Source of the DNA: Candidatus Poribacteria bacterium
GTDB lineage: Bacteria; Poribacteria; WGA-4E; WGA-3G
Assembly (NCBI GenBank): GCA_022822085.1
Contig: JAJECK010000128.1
Location: 1 to 55,081 of the forward strand
DNA length: 55,081 nucleotides
Direction: 5' to 3'
A program made the translations under genes and the position numbers. Of this stretch, positions 22,126 to 31,085 are shown piece by piece. The notes under the pieces were generated by a model that had not been told where the DNA came from, did not search any database, and worked only from the letters and a program-made list of their open reading frames with translations. Each line of letters opens with the position of its first letter. Within the stretch, counting starts at the first letter, position 1.

Positions 22126-24450
22126 ATGTTTGAACAACTGATGAAGTACCCGATTGATGTTTTTCGGGAAGGAGATTTCTCGTTCGGAATTCCAATACCG
22201 GGACTTCTAATCTTTGTCCTGATGGTCGCTCTTGTCGCAGCAACCATTTGGGCATATAGGAGCGCAAAAGGTCGTTCTGGACGTGTATTCCGTGGATTCC
22301 TCATTTTTCTACGCATAATTGTCCTCTGTGTGCTGGCATTCTGTCTACTCAAACCTTTCCTAACAATATATCAGAACAATCCCGATGACTCCTACCTGTT
22401 GGTAATGGTTGACCGCTCCAAGAGCATGCAGATTACCGATTCTGAAGATGAAAAATCACGACTCAATAGAGCCAACCAACTGCTCTTCGGCGAAAACAGT
22501 GAGGAGGGCGGAAAACTTATTGAAAAACTAAACGCCAACAAATTCAAAGTCAGATTGTTCGGATTTGATTCAGAGGCGAAACGGATTCCAAGTGAAACTA
22601 TACAAAGTGCGGACGGAGAAAACACAAATATCCCTAATGCCGTTAATGATGCACTTGATGATTTACAAGGTATTCCGCTGTCCGGTATCGTCCTATGCAC
22701 CGACGGTGTTGATAGGAGCGGAACAGACATACAAAAACTGGTCATGAAAGCACGGGAACGCAAAGCACCTATCCATACTGTCGGTATCGGTGATGAAGAA
22801 GGTATCGCAGATATTGAATTAGTGAAAGTAGATGTTCCTCGCACAGCAGAAGAGGATTTCCCCGTTGAAATAACTGCTACAGTAAAACGTTCAGAAAATG
22901 CACAAAAAAAGGCAACAATTCAATTAATCGAAAATGGAAGGGTGCTTGAATCGTATCCGATTACCCTAAAAAATGATGTCGCCAGAGTTCCGTTCAAATT
23001 TACACCGCGACATCCCGGCACCATAAAATATGAGGTACAGGTGCTCCCTGAAACTGCTGAAGCAATCCCACAAAACAACAATAAAACGTTCATCCTAAAA
23101 GTTTTACCAACTAAACGTGTGAAGGTACTCATCGTATCCAATCCGTATTGGGGTTTTAAATTTATCAGACGTGCTTTAGAAGATGACCCAAATATTGTGT
23201 TAACTGTTAGATACACAACAAGTGATGAAAGTTACGGCGGCACATTAGGCAGTGCATCGCAAAACTTCAAATTATATCCTGATTCAAAAGAGGGACTTTT
23301 CGATTTTGATGCAATCATTTTTGGTAATATCGCTGCCTCAGAATTCACAAGAACACAACTTGAAAACACCGTCGAATTTGTCCGAACGCGTGGCGGCGGT
23401 TTCTTAATGTTAGGCGGTATGTATTCATTAGGTAACCCGAATGTAACCGATTCGTACCTCAACACACCAATTGCTGAATTACTTCCTGTTGATTTGGAAT
23501 TGGGGGAACAACCTAAACCTACACCGACACATCTGTCCCCTGCTCAAATTCCTCGTCCAAAAGGGTTTAAGTTACAACTGACTACTGAAGGCAAAACAGA
23601 ACCATTGATGGAATTGGCAAATACGTCAACTGAAAATCTGAAAAATTGGGATAAGATGCCAGCACTCTATTATTATAGTAAAGTCAAACGGGCAAAAGCA
23701 GGGGCAACAATTCTCGCTGAACACCCTACAGACCGAAATGAATTTGGAAAACGTATCCTTATCGCTACTCACAATTTCAACGCAGGAAGGGTCATGGTCT
23801 ACACACCGAGTAGTCCCTGGAGATGGCAAATGCAGATGGATAGTAAGGATGATAGCCACCACCGATTCTGGAGACAGACTGTGAAATGGTTGACCACCGC
23901 GCCAAAGTCTGCTATCAAACTTGATATAGCAAAAACTGAATATACGCTGAAGGAACCCGTTGTGATTGAAGCCACAGCAACAGATAAAACATTTACTGTT
24001 ACGAATAATGCGAAATTACGTGCAATCGTTGTTGACGAAAATGGCACACGAAAGGAACTGCAGCTTGAACAAGTGTTGGGAAAAGATGGATTATACACCG
24101 CACGATTTGTTCCAGGACAATATGGAGAGTATACTGTCACAGCAACAGGAACTCTTGATGGCGAAGACCTTGGCAAACAACAGGCACTATTTGAGGTAAA
24201 ACCTTCATTTGAGGAGTTTAGCGACGCAGCACTCAATGTCCCGCTGCTCACGAATCTCGCAAATATGAGCGGCGGAAAATACTATCCCATTGAACAAGCA
24301 GGTCAATTAGTCAATCAGATTTCACTCGTTGAAAGTGCAACATCAGAAATAACCGATGTTGATATCTGGGATCTACCTTTGATATTCGGCTTGCTCCTGC
24401 TGTTCCTCTGCCTTGAATGGTTCTTACGAAAACGCGCAGGCTTAGTGTAA
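22126..24450 (+). CDS. Membrane protein with von Willebrand A and glutamine-amidotransferase-like domains
   Basis: 774 residues. Two N-terminal membrane helices (about 24-45 and 57-79), then a VWA domain starting YLLVMVDRSKSM with the MIDAS DxSxS intact. A beta-sandwich region follows, then a class-I-amidotransferase-like fold (VKVLIVSNPYWGFKFIRRAL, FDAIIFGNIAASEF, RGGGFLMLGGMYSLGN). The C-terminus has one more helix (PLIFGLLLLFLCLEWFL). This architecture is found in BatA-related membrane proteins that operate with MoxR ATPases; a MoxR gene lies 5 kb downstream on the same strand. No nucleophile Cys is evident, so the amidotransferase fold is probably structural. It has its own promoter. Confidence 0.8.
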   Translation: MFEQLMKYPIDVFREGDFSFGIPIPGLLIFVLMVALVAATIWAYRSAKGRSGRVFRGFLIFLRIIVLCVLAFCLLKPFLTIYQNNPDDSYLLVMVDRSKSMQITDSEDEKSRLNRANQLLFGENSEEGGKLIEKLNANKFKVRLFGFDSEAKRIPSETIQSADGENTNIPNAVNDALDDLQGIPLSGIVLCTDGVDRSGTDIQKLVMKARERKAPIHTVGIGDEEGIADIELVKVDVPRTAEEDFPVEITATVKRSENAQKKATIQLIENGRVLESYPITLKNDVARVPFKFTPRHPGTIKYEVQVLPETAEAIPQNNNKTFILKVLPTKRVKVLIVSNPYWGFKFIRRALEDDPNIVLTVRYTTSDESYGGTLGSASQNFKLYPDSKEGLFDFDAIIFGNIAASEFTRTQLENTVEFVRTRGGGFLMLGGMYSLGNPNVTDSYLNTPIAELLPVDLELGEQPKPTPTHLSPAQIPRPKGFKLQLTTEGKTEPLMELANTSTENLKNWDKMPALYYYSKVKRAKAGATILAEHPTDRNEFGKRILIATHNFNAGRVMVYTPSSPWRWQMQMDSKDDSHHRFWRQTVKWLTTAPKSAIKLDIAKTEYTLKEPVVIEATATDKTFTVTNNAKLRAIVVDENGTRKELQLEQVLGKDGLYTARFVPGQYGEYTVTATGTLDGEDLGKQQALFEVKPSFEEFSDAALNVPLLTNLANMSGGKYYPIEQAGQLVNQISLVESATSEITDVDIWDLPLIFGLLLLFLCLEWFLRKRAGLV

Positions 24451-24743
24451 CCTGAGTTGCTGCCTATTTTTGGACTCTTGCTTGCGGTGTTTCTTTGGTA
24501 TTTTGTTGGGGCTAAGTCCAATTTTGTATGATTCACACTGTCAAATCGGTTGCCATTCACAGCATACACATATCAAGTGCTTTTATCAATCATTTTACCT
24601 CATCTCTTTAAGAAAACCTTGATGAAGAAAACTTGAAAATCTGAAAATCCTGATAGTCTGGGTTCGGACAATAATATCTGTTAGTAACACCTAACTACTG
24701 ACAAATTTTAAAACAAATTACCCCACATACCCGACAAATCTCC
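24451..24743. other. Gene-free spacer with dispersed repeat
   Basis: TTGGACT near 24470 and AGTCCAA near 24515 can pair across a loop of about 37 bases, which may mark the end of the VWA transcript. The repeat related to 21924-21958 is at 24636-24673. No gene was found. Confidence 0.35.
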
Positions 24744-24772
24744 TTGACAAACACTTATAAATATAATACGCT
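24744..24772 (+). promoter_or_regulatory. Possible promoter upstream of the Rpn pseudogene
   Basis: TTGACA (24744-24749) is perfect. The hexamer at the right distance is TACGCT (24767-24772), while a perfect TATAAT (24762-24767) is only 12 bases away. The spacing is therefore ambiguous and activity uncertain. Confidence 0.3.
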
Positions 24773-24781
24773 TTAATTAAC

Positions 24782-25795
24782 ATGAAGGATAAAGTTTTTG
24801 AAGAACCAGAATTCGTACGTGGACTAATTGATCTAATTGATGATAGTATCGTTGGACATCTTGAATTTGATAAATTGATGCAGATCAATAGAAGTTACAT
24901 ACCGGACAACCTACGGGAACAGGAGTCCGACATTGTATTTACCGTGCCATTTTACCGTGGGGAACAAGTGGAGGAATTCCTAATTTACATCTTAATTGAA
25001 CACCAATCCACAGTAGATGCAACTATGGCTTCCCGCGTAATGTTTTATATGACGCAAATTTGGGATTTCCAACGTAGAGAATGGGATTCAAAGAATAAAC
25101 CGAAAAGTCAATGGCGGTATCGCCCGATAATTCCAATTGTCCTGTAAACCGGAGATCAAGAATGGAAAACACCGCCATCATTTGAGGATCTGATGGAGAA
25201 TGGGGGTGTATTCTCACGGTTCATACCGAAATTTGATATACTTTTTCTGAGTGTTAAGGGAACCGATGCGGCAGAACTCAGGCGAACAGATCATCCGATC
25301 GGGTGGTTACTTACCGTTCTTCAAAAAGAACATGCAAACAAGGAAGAAATAAGCGAAGCATTGGTTGCGGCTGTCCGGCATATTGATACGCTTGATGCAG
25401 AGCATATAGGACAATGGAGACGTGCAATTTTTTACTTATATCTACTCATCTGGCACCGTCGTCCAACTGCCGAACATGATGAATTGAAAACCTTAGTTCA
25501 CCAAGAAGTCCAACAATCAACCCATAGAGAGGAGGGAGAAGCCATGGCACAAACAATGGCTGACTATTTATTTGAACAAGGACAAAAACAAGGGCAAATA
25601 TTAGGCGAAAAAAGAGGCGAAACGCGCGCAAGACGTGAAGTCCTCTTAAGAATACTCAGGCTAAAGTTTGAGGATATACCAGAACCAATTATTAAAAAAG
25701 TCACTGCTATGCGAAGCCTTTCGCGATTGGACACGCTTATTGAAAAAGCAGCTACTACACAAACTCTTGATGAAATTGATTGGGACAATACTTAG
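24782..25795 (+). pseudogene. Rpn/PD-(D/E)xK family nuclease (transposase_31-like), interrupted by an in-frame stop
   Basis: One reading frame runs from ATG 24782 to 25795 except for TAA at 25145-25147. The residues around it, IPIVL-stop-TGDQEW, match the family block PIVLYHG/TGxxxW, where the stop replaces a tyrosine, so a single base change (TAC or TAT to TAA) explains it. The N-terminal part (VFTVPFYRGEQVEEFLIYILIEHQST) carries the PD-(D/E)xK-type core with E and Q in LIEHQS. The C-terminal part (FLSVKGTDAAEL, then a coiled, charged tail with LFEQGQKQGQ) is otherwise intact. Family members promote RecA-independent recombination. Upstream TTGACA suggests the locus was recently functional. 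Sequencing error or readthrough would also explain it. Confidence 0.85.
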
Positions 25796-25801
25796 GACTA
25801 T

Positions 25802-27172
25802 TTGAGTAACAATATGAAAAACACCTATAAAAACGTAATGTTCGTCATAGCAGACGATTGGAGTCGTATCGCAAAATGCTATGGTAATGAAGTTATCAGA
25901 ACACCCCGAATTGACGAATTCGCAGAGCGGGGTGTTGTTTTTGACTACGGGTTCTGCACAAGTCCTTCCTGTGCAGTCAGCCGTGCTTGTATTCTTACAG
26001 GGCAACATAGCCATACACATGGGCAATACGGACACTGCCACGGCATACACGGTTTTCGCACACACGAACACATGCAGTCAATCCCGAAAATATTGAAAGC
26101 ACACGGATTTGCAACCGCTTGTATCGGCAAAAAACACGTGGCACCTGAAAGTGTTTACCCTTTTGATTACGAACCGAAGGTCAATCCTCGCAGTCCTGAC
26201 GATGTCGTAGAGAAAATTGAACAGTTTCTATCACAAAACACAAATAAACCTTTTTATCTACACATCGGCTGTACTTATCCACATCGCGCAGGTAAAGGTT
26301 TTGGAAATGATAGACAGCATGCGGGTATACAACCCGGTTCCTACAGTCCAGATGAGGTAATTGTACCAAATTTCCTCCCAGATGTCCCTGCCGTACGCGA
26401 AGACCTGGCAGACTATTATGAAAGTGTTGCGCGATGGGATACTGTCGTGGGAGCAACTTTAGATGCTCTTGATACTTCAGGACGCGCGGACGACACGCTT
26501 GTGTTTGTTACAACAGACCACGCAATGCCATTTCCTGGAGCAAAAGCATCCAGTTTTGACAGCGGTCACCACTGTCCACTACTTATCGCAAGTCCTACAC
26601 AACAACGACGTGGAATACGCAATCAGGCTCTTGTCAACTGGGTTGATTTTTGCCCAACCATGTTAGATTGGTGCGGTGTGTCCCACCCTGATGGAAATGA
26701 CGCTCTCCCAGGCAGGTCATTGCTTCCCATTTTGGAAGATGACAGTCCACATCCAGGCAACGGACAGTGGGAAGAAACATACTATTCTCACTGCTTCCAC
26801 GAAGTCACCAACTACTATCCTTACCGTGTTCTGCGCGGACGTAGATACAAATATGTCCGAAATCTCGCATATCAGTTAGAAACACCACTCCCAAGCGACC
26901 TATTCCGTTCCATTTCATGGACAGCTGTGCGAAATGACAACATTCAAGAACTCGGAGAACGACAACGAGAAGATTTTGTACACCAAAGCCGAGAAGCACT
27001 GTTTGACATGCAGAACGACCCAGCGGAGTCGAATAATCTCATTGATGATCCAGAATTACAAGACACCGCCAACGAGATGCGTCGTAAGGTCATTGAATTC
27101 AGGCGGAAAACAAAAGACCCTTGGCTTGAGCAATCCTTTCAAGAAGGAGAAACGCAACCATTTTTTACCTAA
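25802..27172 (+). CDS. Sulfatase (alkaline-phosphatase superfamily)
   Basis: 456 residues from TTG at 25802, which has AGGA upstream; ATG at 25814 is the alternative. There is no signal peptide, so the protein appears cytoplasmic. The metal-binding start VMFVIADDW, the PRIDEFAERGVVF segment and C57-A-V-S-R61 followed by ACILTGQHS identify a type I sulfatase. The cysteine would become formylglycine, but the third position of the CxPxR motif is Val rather than Pro or Ala. TTDHAMPFPGAK supplies the second metal cluster. C-terminal FDMQNDPAESNNL is usual for sulfatases. Likely removes sulfate from glycans; substrate unknown. No formylglycine-generating enzyme is in the window. Confidence 0.9.
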   Translation: MSNNMKNTYKNVMFVIADDWSRIAKCYGNEVIRTPRIDEFAERGVVFDYGFCTSPSCAVSRACILTGQHSHTHGQYGHCHGIHGFRTHEHMQSIPKILKAHGFATACIGKKHVAPESVYPFDYEPKVNPRSPDDVVEKIEQFLSQNTNKPFYLHIGCTYPHRAGKGFGNDRQHAGIQPGSYSPDEVIVPNFLPDVPAVREDLADYYESVARWDTVVGATLDALDTSGRADDTLVFVTTDHAMPFPGAKASSFDSGHHCPLLIASPTQQRRGIRNQALVNWVDFCPTMLDWCGVSHPDGNDALPGRSLLPILEDDSPHPGNGQWEETYYSHCFHEVTNYYPYRVLRGRRYKYVRNLAYQLETPLPSDLFRSISWTAVRNDNIQELGERQREDFVHQSREALFDMQNDPAESNNLIDDPELQDTANEMRRKVIEFRRKTKDPWLEQSFQEGETQPFFT

Positions 27173-27248
27173 TAGTTTCGTAGGTTGGGCAGAAAGCTCG
27201 GTTGAAACATGTTGAGGATATAATGCAATTGTGCCAGAGGACTTTACA

Positions 27249-29480
27249 ATGATGAAATTCTTTTATGTTAACCGATTTCTTATAGGCGTGTTGATGGGAA
27301 TAATTCTCATTGTTGTCGGTGGCGCATATTATCTTGAACACCTTGATAACGAGAAAGCACTTGAAAAAGAACGCAACCTGCGTCTTGACTATGAGCAGTG
27401 GCATTTACCTGAAGGGGCACAAGCACGGATTGGCAGAGGGACAATCCGCACGATGCAATATTCTCCCGATGGCAATTTGTTAGCCGTAGTGAGTGGTATT
27501 GGTGTGTGGATTCTTGATGCACAAACAGCAGAAACGCAGCATCTACTGGCAGCACATACAGGCATCATCAATAGCATCTCATTTAGTTCTGATGGTCACA
27601 TCCTCGCCGTAGGAACTGAAAATGGGGAGGCACAACTCTGGAACACTTCCACCGGAGAACACAAGAAAACCTTTACAAGACCACGATATTCTTATGGTGT
27701 TGATAATGTCTTTTTGATGCCCGATGGTCACACACTGGCAATCATTTATTTCTCCATGCTTGACTTGTGGGATATAACAACTGGGAAACGAAGAAATACG
27801 CTTTCAGCTGTGGGAAATGGGACGACTAACGAGGATGTCAACAACACCCCAAATATGTATATGAGTGTAGGAGGATACCGCAATTCATTCAGTTCAGATG
27901 GTAAAACAGTCGCAAGCGACAGCGGTAGGGACACCTTTCGTTTCTGGGATATTGCAACACGAAAAGAGGGGCGAACACTTAAGGCAGAACCTTCGAGTCA
28001 GTACGACGAGTTGTTGTCCTATAGTTCAGATTTGCAAACAATTGCAATCGCAAGTCATAGTTATAAATATAAAGGACCAAGTTACAGTAAGATTTGGAAA
28101 ATAAATCTTTGGAATGTCAATACCCAAACGCAGAAGAAAATATTTGAAACAGATAGTTTTTTTCGCATTCCGTTCATAGTTTTCAGTCCTGATGGAAACT
28201 CTATTGCCAGTTATGTTGATAAAGCAATTCGTATATGGGATACCAACACAGGTAAAGAAAAGAAAAGGTTTAAAGGAAATAAGATCCCAGTTTCGACAGT
28301 TGCTTTCAGTCCAGATAATAGAACACTCGTTAGTGCTAGTTATGACGATACACTACGTTTTTGGGATGTTGACACTGGCAAAGAAAAGAAAATTGTAACA
28401 GGATATGGGGGGTTCTTTAGAGATGTGTCGCTAAGTCCAGATGCACAGTCACTTATGAGTATATGTTATGGGAACAACACTATTCGTCTATGGAACTCTA
28501 GTACAGGTAAGCACGAAAAAAACTTCGTTGAACATAAACTGAATGTTTGGGACACTGTTTTAAGCCGAGATGGAAAAAGACTCGCGAGTAGTTCAGGTCT
28601 CAAAAATACTATCCATCTTTGGGATGTCAACACAGGTGCACACAGTAAACTCAAGGGACCCAAGAGTCTCGTTTCCGATGTCGCATTTAGTCGCGATGGT
28701 CAAATGCTCGCGAGTTGGGGGATATCTGGCAAAAACAAAGATATTATGAAGTTCTATGACGCAGATACTGGAAACATACAGCGAACCTTGCAACTAACCG
28801 AACAAGATGATATGGACGTTCTCGTAGAGACATATTTTGACAAGAATGTGTTCGCTGGTATCGGAAAATACTTTGATCCAACTCTTTTCGTATGGAATTT
28901 GGTTACAGATTATTACAAAATCATAGACATAGGAGTCTATGAAGTTAACGTAGCACGGTTTAGTCCTGATGGACGTATACTTGCGGTTGTGGGTAAAGCA
29001 CGTCCTCAGCAGAAACTGAAAACGGAAAGAAGAATCGCACTCTATGATGTGAAGACAGGAGACCATATCCGAACTCTCACAGGACATAGTGATAAGATAG
29101 TGAGTCTTGCTTTTAGTCCTGATGGAAAGACACTCGCAAGTGGAAGTGGAAGTATCGGGACAGAGGAAACGATTCGTTTATGGGATATAGAAACAGGCAA
29201 CAGCAGGATCTTCACGGATCCAGACTGGACAGAAAGGCAGCAGAAGTTCGAAGCTAAAGTTGCCTCGTCACTTACTTTCAGCCCCGATGGACAGACACTC
29301 GCCAGTGGTATGAAGTTAGGGGACATTTACCTCTGGGAAACTGCAACTGGTGCGAAAAAGAAAATCCTTCGTGGACACAGTGAAATGGTATCACACATCT
29401 CCTTTAGTGCAAATAACCAAACGTTCATCAGTGCAAGCGATGATGGGACAATACTAATATGGGACCTTACACACCCATAA
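27249..29480 (+). CDS. Membrane-anchored WD40-repeat protein
   Basis: 743 residues from ATG 27249 (GAGG 8 bases upstream); an in-frame GTG at 27231 is less likely. An N-terminal membrane anchor (FLIGVLMGIILIVVGGAYYL) is followed by about a dozen WD40 repeats, many showing the full FSPDGxxLASG ... IRLWDxxTG pattern (for example AFSPDNRTLVSASYDDTLRFWD). That is enough for two propellers, presumably outside the cytoplasm. Such proteins are interaction scaffolds. Repeats 1-3 and the last three are the best conserved; the middle ones have diverged. No catalytic domain is present. Confidence 0.88.
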   Translation: MMKFFYVNRFLIGVLMGIILIVVGGAYYLEHLDNEKALEKERNLRLDYEQWHLPEGAQARIGRGTIRTMQYSPDGNLLAVVSGIGVWILDAQTAETQHLLAAHTGIINSISFSSDGHILAVGTENGEAQLWNTSTGEHKKTFTRPRYSYGVDNVFLMPDGHTLAIIYFSMLDLWDITTGKRRNTLSAVGNGTTNEDVNNTPNMYMSVGGYRNSFSSDGKTVASDSGRDTFRFWDIATRKEGRTLKAEPSSQYDELLSYSSDLQTIAIASHSYKYKGPSYSKIWKINLWNVNTQTQKKIFETDSFFRIPFIVFSPDGNSIASYVDKAIRIWDTNTGKEKKRFKGNKIPVSTVAFSPDNRTLVSASYDDTLRFWDVDTGKEKKIVTGYGGFFRDVSLSPDAQSLMSICYGNNTIRLWNSSTGKHEKNFVEHKLNVWDTVLSRDGKRLASSSGLKNTIHLWDVNTGAHSKLKGPKSLVSDVAFSRDGQMLASWGISGKNKDIMKFYDADTGNIQRTLQLTEQDDMDVLVETYFDKNVFAGIGKYFDPTLFVWNLVTDYYKIIDIGVYEVNVARFSPDGRILAVVGKARPQQKLKTERRIALYDVKTGDHIRTLTGHSDKIVSLAFSPDGKTLASGSGSIGTEETIRLWDIETGNSRIFTDPDWTERQQKFEAKVASSLTFSPDGQTLASGMKLGDIYLWETATGAKKKILRGHSEMVSHISFSANNQTFISASDDGTILIWDLTHP

Positions 29481-29587
29481 ATCGATTGAATCTTAAGATC
29501 GGTGTGATAAAAACGACGGAAACATCTGAATGCTGATTGCTAACAACTGATAGCCAGAAATCGCTAACAGCCGAAAGCCATTAAAAT

Positions 29588-30580
29588 ATGCAAGACTACG
29601 ATTTAGACGCAATGAATGCCCGCATCCAGGAAGATAGTAGCCTTATCCAGCAAATTCTGGACGAAGCGGGGAAAATCATAGTCGGACAACGCAACCTACT
29701 CGAACGATTAATAATTGGACTACTATGCAACGGACACATTCTACTTGAAGGTGTCCCCGGACTCGCAAAAACCACCGCTATTGCCTCGCTCGCTAAAACC
29801 ATTGATGCCACATACACACGTTTCCAATTTACACCCGATCTACTTCCCGCGGACCTCGTCGGCACCTTAATTTACGACCAACAGAAAAGTGAATTCTATA
29901 CCAGACAGGGTCCTATTTTCGCCAACGTTGTGCTTGCAGATGAAATAAATCGCGCACCTGCCAAAGTTCAAAGTGCATTGCTGGAAGCGATGCAGGAACG
30001 GCAAGTAACAATAGGTGGAACAACCTATCCACTTGAAGAACCATTCATCGTTTTAGCAACACAAAACCCGATCGAACATGAAGGCACTTATCCGCTACCC
30101 GAAGCACAAGTGGATAGATTCATGCTAAAAGTTAAAGTCAACTATCCCTCCCATTCAGAAGAACTGCAAATCCTACGTAGAATGACAACCGAAGAAATTC
30201 AGAATATACAAGAAGTTATTTCTTGTGATGATATTATCCGTCTACGAGAACTCACACGCAATATCTATATGGCAGAACAGTTGGAGACATACATCGTCGA
30301 TCTTGTTTGTGCAACGCGCACACCAGAGGCATACCAGTTAGATGAGTTAAGTCCGTTAATAGAATATGGAGCATCACCGAGAGCGACTATTTTTCTGGCA
30401 CTTGCTGCCAGAGCTCACGCATTCCTCTCTCAACGCGGATTTGTCACACCAGATGACATCCATGAAATCGGTATGGATGTGTTGAGACACCGAGTCATCC
30501 TCAGTTATGAAGCCGAAGCAGAAGGGATCGACGCAGAAAACATTATCTCACAACTTTTCTCAAAAATTGAAGTTCCATAA
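29588..30580 (+). CDS. MoxR-type AAA+ ATPase
   Basis: 330 residues. Walker A GVPGLAKT at 55-62, Walker B VVLADEINRAP near 115-125, sensor 1 in IVLATQNPIEHEGTYPLPEAQVDRF, and an arginine-containing C-terminal lid. MoxR ATPases work as chaperones with VWA-domain partners to mature or insert metal cofactors. The VWA protein at 22126-24450 is a candidate partner, although four unrelated genes lie between. The preceding spacer has short repeats (GCTGATTGCTAACAACTGAT) and no clear ribosome binding site. Confidence 0.92.
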   Translation: MQDYDLDAMNARIQEDSSLIQQILDEAGKIIVGQRNLLERLIIGLLCNGHILLEGVPGLAKTTAIASLAKTIDATYTRFQFTPDLLPADLVGTLIYDQQKSEFYTRQGPIFANVVLADEINRAPAKVQSALLEAMQERQVTIGGTTYPLEEPFIVLATQNPIEHEGTYPLPEAQVDRFMLKVKVNYPSHSEELQILRRMTTEEIQNIQEVISCDDIIRLRELTRNIYMAEQLETYIVDLVCATRTPEAYQLDELSPLIEYGASPRATIFLALAARAHAFLSQRGFVTPDDIHEIGMDVLRHRVILSYEAEAEGIDAENIISQLFSKIEVP

Positions 30581-30638
30581 CAATCAATGCTTTCAATATG
30601 ATGATCACCCCATCTGTCATCTCCACCTGTTGTAGGAT

Positions 30639-30651
30639 GGGTTTCCAACCC
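30639..30651. repeat. Short palindrome GGGTTTCCAACCC
   Basis: 5-bp stem with loop TCC, in the context TGTAGGATGGGTTTCCAACC. The same 13 bases recur at 40704-40716 in a similar context (AGGAGGGGTTTCCAACCC). Another dispersed intergenic repeat family. Confidence 0.55.
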
Positions 30652-30730
30652 CCGGTAAAACATAAGACGGTAGGCGATGTATCTAAACCTCGTCTACTTC
30701 AGCATCAGAGGTGCGAAATGTCCAGAAATT

Positions 30731-30883
30731 GTTATACCATTTCTACTTAATAATATACCCTTTTTCGTAGGTCGGGTAGAGGCACGAAACCCGACAGGTA
30801 TTGATTGTGGTTATCAGGTCGGGTTTCGTGCCTCTACCCGACCTACAGAAGAATGGTCCAAAAATAATTAGAATTGGTATAAC
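30731..30883. mobile_element. MITE-like element with long inner palindrome (copy 2)
   Basis: Terminal inverted repeats GTTATACCATTTCTA (30731-30745) and TAGAATTGGTATAAC (30869-30883) match at 14 of 15 positions. Inside, CGTAGGTCGGGTAGAGGCAC... (30766-30795) pairs with 30816-30846. It is in opposite orientation to the copy at 5168-5323. The element carries no gene: the open frame across it is conserved in both copies only because the DNA is. It lies 75 bases upstream of the rpsA promoter. Confidence 0.72.
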
Positions 30884-30957
30884 ATCAGTATGCTGCATAT
30901 ATATGTCAGATGTCAAAAACTGACAATTGGTGTGCTATGACAAAGTTAAGATTATTG

Positions 30958-30986
30958 TTGCATTTCTATGTATATTGTGATATACT
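30958..30986 (+). promoter_or_regulatory. Promoter of rpsA
   Basis: TTGCAT (30958-30963), 17-base spacer, TATACT (30981-30986). The leader of about 92 bases contains a hairpin AAGTGT/GCACTT (31005-31021) and a strong but badly placed AAGGAGG (31028-31034), more than 50 bases before the rpsA ATG. Autogenous control by S1, known from proteobacteria, could use such a leader (inference). Confidence 0.5.
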
Positions 30987-31085
30987 ATTAAGCAACCGAA
31001 CTGAAAGTGTCAGAAGCACTTCGCAACAAGGAGGAACTGGCTGACTTAAAGCTGCTTTGCGTTTTGAGGAGACCCAGGCATCTTA

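Noticed and set aside
30677-30871. Open frame across the MITE copy (and its twin at 5170-5364 on the other strand) encoding near-identical peptides with VGRVEARNPT
   Set aside because: The similarity is fully explained by the repeated DNA; no ribosome binding site, and half of the peptide is the translated inverted repeat.
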